From: Phaeoceros laevis
Taxonomy: Eukaryota > Anthocerotophyta > Anthocerotopsida > Notothyladales
Direction: 5' to 3'
NCBI GenBank assembly: GCA_049999765.1
Contig: JBNGIQ010005869.1
Coordinates: 1 to 24,607, forward strand
DNA length: 24,607 nucleotides
A program made the position numbers and the translations under genes. Of this stretch, positions 1-7,893 are shown piece after piece (position 1 is the stretch's first letter; every line of letters starts with the position of its first letter). The notes beneath the pieces were generated by a model. That model was given only the letters and a program-made list of their open reading frames with translations, was not told where the DNA came from and did not search any database.

Positions 1-1063
1 CTCCCTCCCCCTCTCCCACACACGCACACTCTGTCTCTCTTTCTCGCTCTTTCAATTGTCAAAAAGCAGGCGTTCTTGAATGGCCAGGAGTGCGTGGGCT
101 GGCAAAAATAAGCTGGTACAGTGGATAGTCCTATTTAGATCGCTGGTTCTTAATGCTAGTGATGTATTACAAGTGGTACCAGCCTGAGAACGTGGCCTCT
201 GTCACTCTGTCCATGTGTATAGACTTTGTGGACGTGCTCAAACATGCAAGGAGAAGGGGCAGAAGCAACTGTGTACTTGTTACTTGAAGGTGGAGCAGAG
301 AGCCATCACAAACTAGTTGCAGGAATGTATCTGAGAACTGTTTCTTCCTGATTTTGCTTGACTGACAGTCTTAGGTTCCACACTAAAGCAAATTACTCAA
401 CCACCTAGGTGCTGTGGACGTTGCAATTGAGGCACATTCTGGCTGTGCTTCACTTAACGTAGATTTAATAAATTGTATCAGTTGTGAAGACCTGACGATC
501 GTCACAGGACGCATAGTCTCTCTATCCGCACGGGACTTTGCCAAGGTGCAGCCACAGCCGGCCCGCCCTCCCCAAGTTAGATATGGTATGCATACTCATG
601 GAGTAGCAACGTGGCTGGCAACGGATCTTAGTAAGAGGAAGCGAATCTTATCAATGGTGCTGGTAGATGTGACAACTAGGTATATGTTCAGAGGCCAGAC
701 TGTTAATACCTGCGCCATTAAATTTCGTAACCTGCGTTTTCGAGACATGACTGACCCCACATGGGTGGAACCAATTATGCCCAGCGTGAGCGGCATTGTG
801 TGGAGGCATGGCGGGTAGGGAGGCAATCGAGGTTGTGTCGAGGGCAACCTTGTGCCTATTTCGCCTGGCGAAGCACTTGCCAAGGGGGACTATTGTTTGG
901 GACCGTAGGCCCATTATGTCGAGGAAGCGTTGGTTATGGAAAATACATGTATGAATACAAGGCACTCCCGAATTGTCACATACCTTAATTAATGTAAACA
1001 CGTTTCTATTAACAATGAAACGTAAGAAACACATTCACAGATCTGCCGTTTCGCATTTCTATG
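1..1063. other. Left flank with no recognised gene
   Basis: The first 60 bases are a CT-rich low-complexity tract ending in a short CA run. The rest shows no protein family I recognise. An open frame on the plus strand at 414-818 lacks an ATG start (it opens at GTG) and has no motif I can name. An antisense frame of similar length overlaps it, so I do not call it a gene. The sequence ends at an assembly gap. Confidence 0.5.
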
Positions 1064-1163
1064 NNNNNNNNNNNNNNNNNNNNNNNNNNNNNNNNNNNNN
1101 NNNNNNNNNNNNNNNNNNNNNNNNNNNNNNNNNNNNNNNNNNNNNNNNNNNNNNNNNNNNNNN
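1064..1163. other. Assembly gap (100 N)
   Basis: Exactly 100 undetermined bases, the usual placeholder for a scaffold join of unknown length. The two sides need not be 100 bases apart. Confidence 0.98.
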
Positions 1164-1169
1164 GAGGAA

Positions 1170-1267
1170 GGGGGGCTACCGGGATGTAGCCCCCGAGACG
1201 GTCACCTGCAAGCACCGGTAGGCGCGAGCGGGTGACCGGATCGAGGGCTACATCCCAGTGGCCCCCC
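1170..1267. repeat. 98-nt near-perfect hairpin
   Basis: A 23-nt left arm (1170-1192) pairs with a 23-nt right arm (1245-1267), giving 21 Watson-Crick pairs, one G-T wobble and one mismatch. A symmetric 6-by-6 internal loop follows (1193-1198 and 1239-1244). Then comes a perfect 8-bp stem (1199-1206 with 1231-1238) and a 24-nt terminal loop. It starts six bases after an assembly gap. It could be the end of a foldback or MITE-type element, or a transcribed small-RNA precursor. The sequence alone does not decide. Confidence 0.85.
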
Positions 1268-1396
1268 GACCTCTCACCGCTAACTGACGTAGCAGGAAAG
1301 GGGGGCCCTCAATCCCGCTCCTCGGGCTGCGATTTTTCGGCCCTCAATCCCGCAGCTCCTCAAGCTGGGATTCTTCGTGCTCTCAGTCTCGTTTTT

Positions 1397-1452
1397 CCGG
1401 CTCGTGCGCTTTGTCACGGCTCCTCCGGCTCGTGTGCTTTGTCACGGCTCCT
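1397..1452. repeat. 28-bp tandem duplication
   Basis: Two adjacent 28-bp units (1397-1424 and 1425-1452) differ at one base. A short phrase, CCCTCAATCCCGC, is also repeated just upstream near 1306 and 1341. The block is GC-rich and follows the hairpin at 1170-1267. Confidence 0.85.
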
Positions 1453-1454
1453 CA

Positions 1455-2083
1455 TGCATGCTGCGGGTTGAAGCCACGCCTGCGCTCATTGTGGTGATGG
1501 GTCGTGCAGCATCTTCTGTTGAGTTACTAACGGAGGTAGAGCAAGCCTTGTCATGCTGTGGTTGAGGTTGGTGTAACCCAGGGTTAAGGCCAGGGTAGTT
1601 AGTAGCATAACTAGTGCGGCTGGGTTAGGAATGCGTGCCACATTAATGTGCCGTGGTTCGCGGGCGACGTTAGGATGCCGTTAGGGACCTAGGCAGGCGC
1701 CGAGCTCGATGGTGGCCAGATGCTCAGCTAATTTGAGCTGCTGTGAATGCGCAACGACGGGCGGATGCTGCGGCAAGTGGTGAGCGTGGCAAGGGCGACT
1801 GCAACGGCCTAGTGACCACCTGCATTTAGCTAAGCAGCAGAGCTGCAGCAGGCGGATTAGCTTTGTTTTGTGGGTCTTGTTGTGAGCTGCAAGCTCGCCG
1901 GGGTAAGATTGTGCAACACCAAAGTGTATGTCCCCGCGCCAAGCGGAATGGCGCGTGCATAGGCTAGGATTTTCACAAAGCTAATCATGACGCCAAGTAT
2001 TAACTAGTATAGCAGGCCAGTAGTAATTTTATAATTACGGTGTTATGTAGAATTAGTCAATGTGCAACCACTCATGACCAGAC
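1455..2083. other. Stretch with no recognised feature
   Basis: About 630 bases with many stops in all frames and no repeat structure I could see. A TG-rich, moderately GC-rich first half gives way to an AT-richer second half. I see no promoter, RNA gene or protein fragment. Confidence 0.5.
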
Positions 2084-2434
2084 TTGGCTCACGGTGCGAC
2101 AGCCTTGGTTTGTGGAAATGCGATTTGTCCTTCAGAGTATGAACGAGTAGGGGACGGCTTTTTTTCAGCTGAAGACACTGATGGTTTTTTTGCTGCTACG
2201 GATGATCATAGGGCTAATGTTGAGTCGGCTATGACAGAAGCGGGCAGCAGCAATCCTGGCAGCAATCCTGGCAGCAATCCTGGCAATCCTGGCAGCAATC
2301 CTGGCAGCAATCCTGGCAGCAATCTTTGCAGCAATCCTTGCAGCAATCTTTGCAGTAGTGATCTTGACACGGCTGCAGTTCAAACTGGCTTTGTTCACCT
2401 TGATCCTGGCTTTGTTGATCTTTTTTTTTTATAG
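2084..2434 (+). CDS. Doubtful ORF with Ser-Asn-Pro-Gly repeats
   Basis: A 116-codon open frame beginning at a TTG rather than an ATG; the first in-frame ATG (2231) lies just before the repeat. The middle is a run of SNPG units, turning into SNLC/SNPC units, then a short tail ending in FVDLFFL. The repeat comes directly from a 12-bp minisatellite, which stays open in several frames including the antisense. No domain is recognisable. It could be the end of a low-complexity secreted or wall-type protein, but is more likely a minisatellite that happens to be open. Confidence 0.2.
   Translation: MAHGATALVCGNAICPSEYERVGDGFFSAEDTDGFFAATDDHRANVESAMTEAGSSNPGSNPGSNPGNPGSNPGSNPGSNLCSNPCSNLCSSDLDTAAVQTGFVHLDPGFVDLFFL
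2245..2355. repeat. 12-bp minisatellite (AGCAATCCTGGC)n
   Basis: About eight to nine units of AGCAATCCTGGC. One unit is shortened to six bases, and the later units have drifted to AGCAATCTTTGC and AGCAATCCTTGC. Unit changes are in multiples of three, so the plus-strand frame stays open through the array. Confidence 0.9.
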
Positions 2435-2526
2435 TGAATCACGGCGCATTTTCATATTAGACACAATTTGTATGCATTTACACTTTATATCTTAATGTGC
2501 CTATCCTTTACTCTTTACCATGTCCG

Positions 2527-2796
2527 CTACGCCCAAGCTATTTGATCTTTAATTGCACTCCCAACTTGAGCCTTCGAGGTGTTTTCCGTTGCTCCGGAGA
2601 CAAGTAGCCAGCCGCCAGCCTGCCGAGCCGGTGCGCAAGCAGCACAACTCGTGTGCCAGGACTCACGAGCCCCGCCTCCAGGGGCCCCACCCCAGACCAG
2701 TCTTCGCCAAGCTCGCACGCCAGTGACCAGCACACCGCCCGAACACCAGCCCATCGCTGGCGTAGCTGCGGTTGCGTGGGCTCCTGCCGCGCATTC
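2527..2796. other. GC-rich segment of unknown origin abutting the RT fragment
   Basis: A visibly GC-rich block directly joined to the truncated end of the RT fragment at 2797. On the minus strand the RT frame runs on into it without a stop to about 2538, but the residues after the conserved RWLTNA no longer match the other RT copy. It is therefore foreign sequence read by chance, for example another insertion or a deletion junction. Open frames on both strands reflect the high GC content. I could not assign it to a family. Confidence 0.5.
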
Positions 2797-2999
2797 GTAA
2801 GCCATCTATATTTCTTCCGGTATTGCTTATATGTTGCCATCATGTATGGCAAAGTAGCATCAGGATCGTTGTCCAGTTCCGGCAAAAGATCTGCAATATG
2901 TTTCTGCAGATTTGTTAACAATTCTAGAACATCTTCTATGCACCGACTGAAGTCAGGGCTAGACAATCTAATAAGGGCTTGATTCCTAATAAGAGCAAT
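2797..2999 (-). pseudogene. RT element copy 1, downstream fragment
   Basis: The minus-strand translation matches the plus-strand RT copy closely: ALIRNQA, SPDF, LPYMMATYK and KKYRWLTNA are shared with the part of that copy at about 8640-8846. This is the region around RT motifs 1-2, upstream of the catalytic aspartates. It stops at 2797, where the match ends inside TNA and unrelated GC-rich DNA begins, so palm and thumb are missing. Its upstream edge at 2999 is where the fragment ending at 5466 resumes: the two together cover the gene without loss. The ORF (2538-3092) is longer only because it reads into foreign DNA on both sides. Confidence 0.85.
2994..2999. repeat. Target-site duplication, left copy (AGCAAT)
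   Basis: AGCAAT here recurs at 5466-5471. The plus-strand RT copy has this site once, with one base different. The two copies mark the ends of the inserted 2,466-bp segment. Confidence 0.75.
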
Positions 3000-3130
3000 A
3001 TAGTCAATGGTTTTGATTTGTGTCATCACACCCTGTAACGGCTGCATGGCCCCTTCACCCTGGCAGTAACATATCATGTCAGTCACTGCCATACTTGGTA
3101 TTTCCCTCAGGCCACGGTCTCAGTCATTGC

Positions 3131-3497
3131 TGCCTTCCCGTGGCCCGATCGGCTTGAAACCAAGTGCATTGCGATCGCCACATCAAGACAATTCTGGAAG
3201 TACCAGAATTTACTCGTTTTGGTGCTTTTTTGTTTGTGTTTTCTGTCTTTCCCCTCAGTTGCCATCATCTTGTTGGGGATCTGCTGTGTTCTTTGCTGTT
3301 TCTTAGGGTTCTTGCGCGCCGCCGCCCATTTCCCTGCCTTCTCGTCGTCCGATCGGCCTCTAATCAAGTGCATTGGAATTGCCTCGTCAAGGTAATTCTA
3401 GGAGTACCAAAATTTGCTCGTTTTTGTGCTCTTCTGTTCATGTTTTTTGTTTTTTCCCTCAGCCGCCATCTAATCTGCTGTGCTTTTGGTTGTTTTC
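3131..3497 (+). repeat. Diverged 204-bp tandem duplication
   Basis: Two copies start at 3131 and 3335 with the shared order TGCCTT, CCGATCGG, CAAGTGCATTG, AGTACCA, CTCGTTTT and CCCTCAG. The spacing from the first to the second copy is 204 bases. Both contain a T-rich tract ending in CCCTCAG followed by CGCCATC or TTGCCATC, which resembles a plant intron 3' end. The pair sits immediately upstream of the PPR array. Confidence 0.8.
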
Positions 3498-3599
3498 AGC
3501 CCCGGGCTGTGTGATTTCCACTTCCGCTCACCTTGCGCCTGTGCCTGCAAGTTTCCAGGTCCTTTTGGGCATTGCCTACCCGTTTTCCGGACCTCCCTG

Positions 3600-4745
3600 G
3601 CATGCGATTGCCCCCCAGTCGTGTGCAACCACTGGTGCCATACAGAAGTGCAGGGAGCTGCGCTCAAAGATTGTCAAAAGAGGTTTGCTGGATGAGGTAG
3701 TAGTGGGCACCTGCCTGGTGGACATGTATGCAAAATGTGGTGACTTGGAAGATGCGCGCCAGGTTTTTAACAGCATGGACACAGAATGTGAAAACATGGA
3801 ATGCCCTGATCGCTGGGTGTGCACCGCAAGGACTCTGCTGCCAAGAGGCGCTTGTGGTGTATGGACAAATGGAGGAGGCGGGCCTCATTTGTGGCTGACC
3901 GTGTTACTTTTTGCTTGCTTTCTGAAGGAGTGTGCAAGCACTACTGCCTCCTGCCATACAGAAGGGCAGGGAGCTGCAATCAAAGATTGTCAAAAGAGGT
4001 CTGCTGGATGATGTAGTGGTCAGCACCTGCTTGGTGGACATGTGTGCAAAATGTGGTGAGTTGGAAGGTGCACGCCAGGTTTTTTGACAGCATGGCCACA
4101 AAGGATGTGGTTACATGGACAGTGCTGGTGGCCGGGCGTCTGCAAGCACTGCTGCTAAAGAGGTTTGCTGGATGATCTGGGTAATCTGTGAGGGCAGGGA
4201 GCTGCACTCCAAGATTCTCAAAAGAGGTCTGCAGGACGATGTAGTGGCGGGCACCTGCCTGGTAGACATGTATGCAACATGTGGTGAGCTGGAAGGTGGA
4301 TGCCGGGTTTTAAGATAGGATAGCCGCACAGGATGTGCTGACATGGATAGTCGGGTATGCACAGCAAGAACTAGGCCAAGAGGCGCTTTGTGTATGGACA
4401 AATGGAGGAGGCGGGCCTTATTTTGGCCGACCCTGTTACTTTCACTTGCCTTCTGAAAGTGTGTGCATGCACTGGGGCCACGCATAAGGCCATGGTGCTG
4501 CATTCAAAGATTGTCAAAAGAGGTCTGCTGGATGTAGTGTGGGCAACTGCCTGATGGACATGTATGCAAATGTGGTGAGCTGGAAGAGGCATGCCAGATT
4601 TTTGACAGCATGAACACAAAAATGCGGTGACATGGACAGCCTTGATTGCTGGGTATGGTGCTTGTGATGAAGGTCGCAAGGCACTACCTTGTTTGGGGTC
4701 TGCTAGACGATTGTCAAAAGAGGTCGCGAGGCACTAGCTTGTTTT
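3600..4745 (+). pseudogene. Broken PPR (PLS-type) tandem array
   Basis: Pentatricopeptide-repeat proteins bind organellar RNA one base per repeat and mostly act in plastids and mitochondria. Four copies of one recognisable block recur here: a SKIVKRGLL-like helix, then VDMYAKCG, then a RQVF-like end. The VDMYAKCG-type phrases start near 3727, 4039, 4268 and 4560, so spacing is 229 to 312 bases, close to one P-L-S triplet (about 306 bases). A linker with a Met-Glu-Glu-Ala-Gly-type phrase lies between blocks. Small indels and stops break the frame in every unit; the longest open run is about 3373-4011. Nothing like a targeting peptide or E/DYW tail is present. It lies inside the insertion at 3000-5465. 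It is closely related to the fragment at 16995-17507. Confidence 0.85.
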
Positions 4746-5090
4746 CAGGAGATATGCGGGGATGAGGGCAAGACCGCCGACCACCGGAAGAACAATTTTT
4801 TGTGGCAATAACTTTAGGATACTGTCAGCAGGTCTACCCGCTCTCAACTTTTGCAGACTCCTAGCCAGGCAGGTATGTAGATGACCTCATCTAGAGCAGG
4901 GCCACCGATGTTGTATCTTGCCGCATTGACAACCTTTTGTGTTTCTTTTCTACCATTGCGTTAACTATCGCATGCCCACCTCTTATGTATTACACAAAAT
5001 TCCAGGTTGCTATTGATGAATGTGTAAGGGTGCAGAGGATGTCACCAATTTTTTATCACTAGCTCTGTTCATTTAAGATCACGAAGACCA
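4746..5090. other. Stretch with no recognised feature
   Basis: Part of the inserted segment after the PPR array. Stops are frequent in all frames, and I see no repeat or protein match. Confidence 0.5.
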
Positions 5091-5300
5091 GGGACACTGC
5101 TAATGAACCGGCTCTCGGGTGGTATATGGCCACTATTTGCTGGGGAATGACACAGACCCTGCAACCCAGTTTTTGATATCTGTTACAAGTTACATATTTA
5201 TTCATTAGTGGGGGACACTGCTAATGAACCAGCTCTCAGGTGGCAATATGGCCACTATTTGCTGGGGATTGACACAGACCCTGCGACCCAATTTTTTATC
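5091..5300. repeat. Tandem duplication with 121-bp period
   Basis: About 90 bases starting GGGACACTGCTAATGAACC at 5091 recur at 5212 with few differences. Both copies contain ATGGCCACTATTTGCTGGGG and ACACAGACCCTGC. The remaining part of each period is not conserved. Confidence 0.88.
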
Positions 5301-5465
5301 TTGCTCAATTTTGCTCAACTTTTTATCTTCCATTGATTTATCTCTCACCATCGACAGAGCTGCCTACTATCAATGAGCCTCCCTCATTGACAGTCCCTAC
5401 CAAAAGGCAACACACCGGATTCCCCTGTGGAGTCTCTAAGGTGTGTTTCACCCACTACTACTACT

Positions 5466-5471
5466 AGCAAT
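5466..5471. repeat. Target-site duplication, right copy (AGCAAT)
   Basis: Second copy of the hexamer found at 2994-2999. From here rightward the interrupted RT gene continues on the minus strand. Confidence 0.75.
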
Positions 5472-6395
5472 GCAAAGAAAACATGGCGTATCGGCCGCTT
5501 TGTCCAAACCAGCGATATAGAGATGTTGCTAAAAGCCAGTTGAGTTCTTCCATGACTTTAGGTATGTCGAAGATGTAAGTCTGGTGTGTTTGCTGAGCCT
5601 TCCTTTGTTTGCATGCATGTTTTAGTCTGCTCCATACTAGCTCTGTAAAAGAGTGTTTCAAGTCCAACATTGGCTCAGTCTCTAGCATCAGACTGTTCTT
5701 TTTAAAAAGCTTGAAGACATCATCCAAAGCATTGACAAGAGAAGACACAGCGAGGGAAATATGAGTTGATCTAAGTGGAATGTGGTTGAGGCCTTTGGCG
5801 ATGGCTTCTCGCAAATTCTGATGTCTAATGATTGCACAATCCATAGAACGAACATGCCCTGCAGGAACTGATATATCCCCGCTATGTCCACTGCTTTCCA
5901 TGGTGGTCTCACTGTCTACTGCGTTGTTGGCCAGATCACCACTTGCCTTGATTACACTGTCACCTGCTGTAGCACTCATTCTGGCATCCATGTCAACAAA
6001 GCTGGCAAACCGTTTAGTTTTCATACATACACACGTTTGTATGTTAGAGTCTTCTACGTCAAATCCTGTGAAGACTGTTTTAGGTTAGACACACTTCTAT
6101 GATATTTCCACCCAAACATGACGTTCTAGACACATTCTTGGACCTCACAAGACTCCACATCGAATGTATCACAAAAAAGTTCTTTAATAGATAGCCATTC
6201 TAAGCACCGGTTTTCATACAAGATGTGGACGAAGCCCATTGCAGCCTTCTTCCCGGTAGACTGGAGACAGAGCTTTCCCAGTACATTGGTTTCTAGCACT
6301 CGGGACAAAAGGTCACCTAGTTCATCACTACTCCCGTCTGGACACATAACATTCAAAATTGTGTCACGACAAAATCTTGTATCTATGCTGCATGC
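5466..6395 (-). pseudogene. RT element copy 1, N-terminal part of RT ORF
   Basis: The minus-strand translation is collinear with the plus-strand RT copy: HILYENR, ELFCDTF, QECV, KRFASFVDMDA, AGHVRSMDC, LVNALDDVFKLFKKN and TELVWSRLK are all shared or nearly so. It covers the region upstream of RT motif 1 and ends at 5466, at the insertion. Lesions relative to the other copy: a TAG at 6126-6128 where the other copy has CAG; a deletion of about 13 nt near 6080 that shifts the frame; and an extra run of about 10 nt near 5525 that shifts it again. Three reading-frame pieces are thus needed. Downstream coding resumes at 2999. Confidence 0.88.
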
Positions 6396-7573
6396 CTACC
6401 ACTCGTCTGCTAGATTTCGCCCTCCAAACCCTGACTCATAGCGAGCTTCAATGCGGCAGGAGGTGACAGTTGGAGGTTCTGGAGGAGGATTGCTCCCGCT
6501 GTCCGTGAGTCCAGAAGGATTCGAGCTAGAGGCGCCATGACTTCCAGAACCGGGAGTCAGTGGCACTTTGAAGGAGGAAGGCGCAACGTCCTTCTGCTTG
6601 CGAGAGCTAAAAAACTGGTTCTTGCCCTTTCCACGGTATGGCGCTAGAGACTGCCTGCCTCTACCCCGCCCGCTCTAGAGCCGCATGTTGTCACTGCCGC
6701 TGCTGTCCTTAGACTTCTTATATGGGGGTTTGCGTCCAGCCGTATTCTACAGTCTTGTAACCCGTTACGCCTCCTCCGTGAAGGAAGGGGGTTTGATAAG
6801 TTTTTCGATGTATCGCGGGCCCCCTGCGTCCTCAAGATCTGCCAGCAACTTCTGAGTGGGATCTCGAGCAAACTGTTTCCAGCCTTGAGCATCCACTCGC
6901 GGGTGAACAGAAAGGCAATATGGGCCTTGCCCATTTCCTTGTTGGAGGCAAAATTCAACCACATGGCGAAGGAAATCCATTTGAATGCCAAAGTTTCCGG
7001 TTCAGGGAAGAACAACTCAAGGTTGTTCGCCATGTAGAAAGCAACATGACCCCACCACAGGATGCCTGCCATGTAGAGTTCCTCGTCTTTTGCCTTTCCT
7101 TTCCCAAGCTCCTTACACATGCATTTGGCAAACAGTTTGTTCCAATTCCAAAGCAATTTGTTGTGCTCTTCAGGATCCTTTCTCTTCTGTGATCCAGTCT
7201 GCATCAGACCCTTGCACCTGACTGCAATAGGGGACTCATAGAGGCAGTCGATATCAAACTGCTTCATGCTGGGGCGAGCTGTGACCTTGACCGGGTTGGC
7301 CTTGGTAACATTCCCAGTCAGGGCACAACTTCGGCACTCCTCAACCTCTTTATCCGTCATCATGAGCAGTAGTTGCCATGATCTTATGCTCAACGGGGCT
7401 AGCAAATTTACGTTGCATGCTGACCAGACCTTGTACCCTCATTTGGCCACTTCCACCTCAACGTCCCTGGATGGTGTGGTAAGGATAGGGCACCCAGATT
7501 GTGCAGAGGCTTGGCTGTCTGCCTTCTGTGCCTCTCTAGTGCTTTCCATGACTTTACGCATTCCTTCTGACAT
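6396..7573 (-). pseudogene. RT element copy 1, upstream ORF (gag-like position)
   Basis: A long minus-strand coding tract precedes the RT ORF. The likely start is ATG 7573 (MSEGMRKVMES). It shows, in order, a Cys pair (CRSC), a helix-rich region with many Trp, Phe and Leu, a Lys/Arg and GRGRGR stretch, then a Ser/Pro-rich part with TPGSGS, GASSSN and GLTDSG. It ends at GFGGRNLADEW followed by TAG (6396-6398). Lesions: TGA 7439-7441, a frameshift near 6880, TAA 6765-6767, and TAG 6747-6749 and 6675-6677. By position and composition it could be a nucleic-acid-binding, gag-like protein, but I recognise no family. The final 60 or so codons are matched by the plus-strand copy before the gap. Confidence 0.7.
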
Positions 7574-7576
7574 GTG

Positions 7577-7780
7577 CAGGCTTTTGCTAGCAAGAGGGTG
7601 GTATTCAAATTGCCACAGACGCCTGGCTCTGGGAGCAACGGCGCGTCCAGCTCTAATGCGTTCGGACTTACCGACAGTGGGAACGATTCCCTCCAGGGCC
7701 CAGAAACGGTCAACTCGCGCCAGACGGTTGCTCGTTGCGAACCTGGATTCGGAGGCCGCAATCTGGCTGATGAGTGGTAG
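7577..7780 (+). pseudogene. RT element copy 2, end of upstream ORF
   Basis: The plus-strand translation matches the end of the upstream ORF of the minus-strand copy: TPGSGSNGASSSN, GLTDSG and GFGGRNLADEW are conserved, and both then have TAG (7778-7780 here). The match begins near 7577, just beside the inferred start codon of the oppositely oriented copy, so the two copies meet head to head here. About 950 bases of upstream ORF present in the minus-strand copy are absent. The open minus-strand frame over this stretch is a shadow. Confidence 0.8.
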
Positions 7781-7793
7781 GCGCCTAGGTTGT

Positions 7794-7893
7794 NNNNNNN
7801 NNNNNNNNNNNNNNNNNNNNNNNNNNNNNNNNNNNNNNNNNNNNNNNNNNNNNNNNNNNNNNNNNNNNNNNNNNNNNNNNNNNNNNNNNNNNN
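7794..7893. other. Assembly gap (100 N) inside RT element copy 2
   Basis: A 100-N placeholder. The element is collinear across it, so order and orientation are supported. By comparison with the minus-strand copy (54 codons between the shared TAG and the conserved Phe-Val/Ile-His codons) about 150 bases should be missing, a length that also restores a common reading frame. Confidence 0.9.

Larger units (their letters stand above)
3000..5465. mobile_element. 2,466-bp insertion carrying PPR sequence, inside the RT element
   Basis: On the minus strand the RT gene breaks off at 5466 and resumes at 2999 with no codon lost. The hexamer AGCAAT is present on both sides, so this segment is an insertion with a 6-bp target duplication. 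It starts ATAGTCAATGG and ends in four ACT units. No clear terminal inverted repeats are visible. It has no TG...CA ends and no ORF I recognise as a transposase. Near the right end an 8-bp inverted repeat (5409-5416 with 5440-5447) could form a hairpin. Contents in order: a 204-bp tandem duplication, a broken PPR array on the plus strand, and a 121-bp-period duplication. The short ACT tail would suit a retroposon; other non-autonomous classes are possible. Confidence 0.7.

Noticed and set aside
414-818. A 134-codon plus-strand ORF
   Set aside because: No ATG at the start, no recognisable motif, and an overlapping antisense frame of similar length.
5455-5471. CTAG at the right edge of the insertion as a Helitron terminus
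   Set aside because: Helitrons insert between A and T without target duplication and start with TC. Here a 6-bp duplication is present, the next base is C, and the other end does not start with TC.
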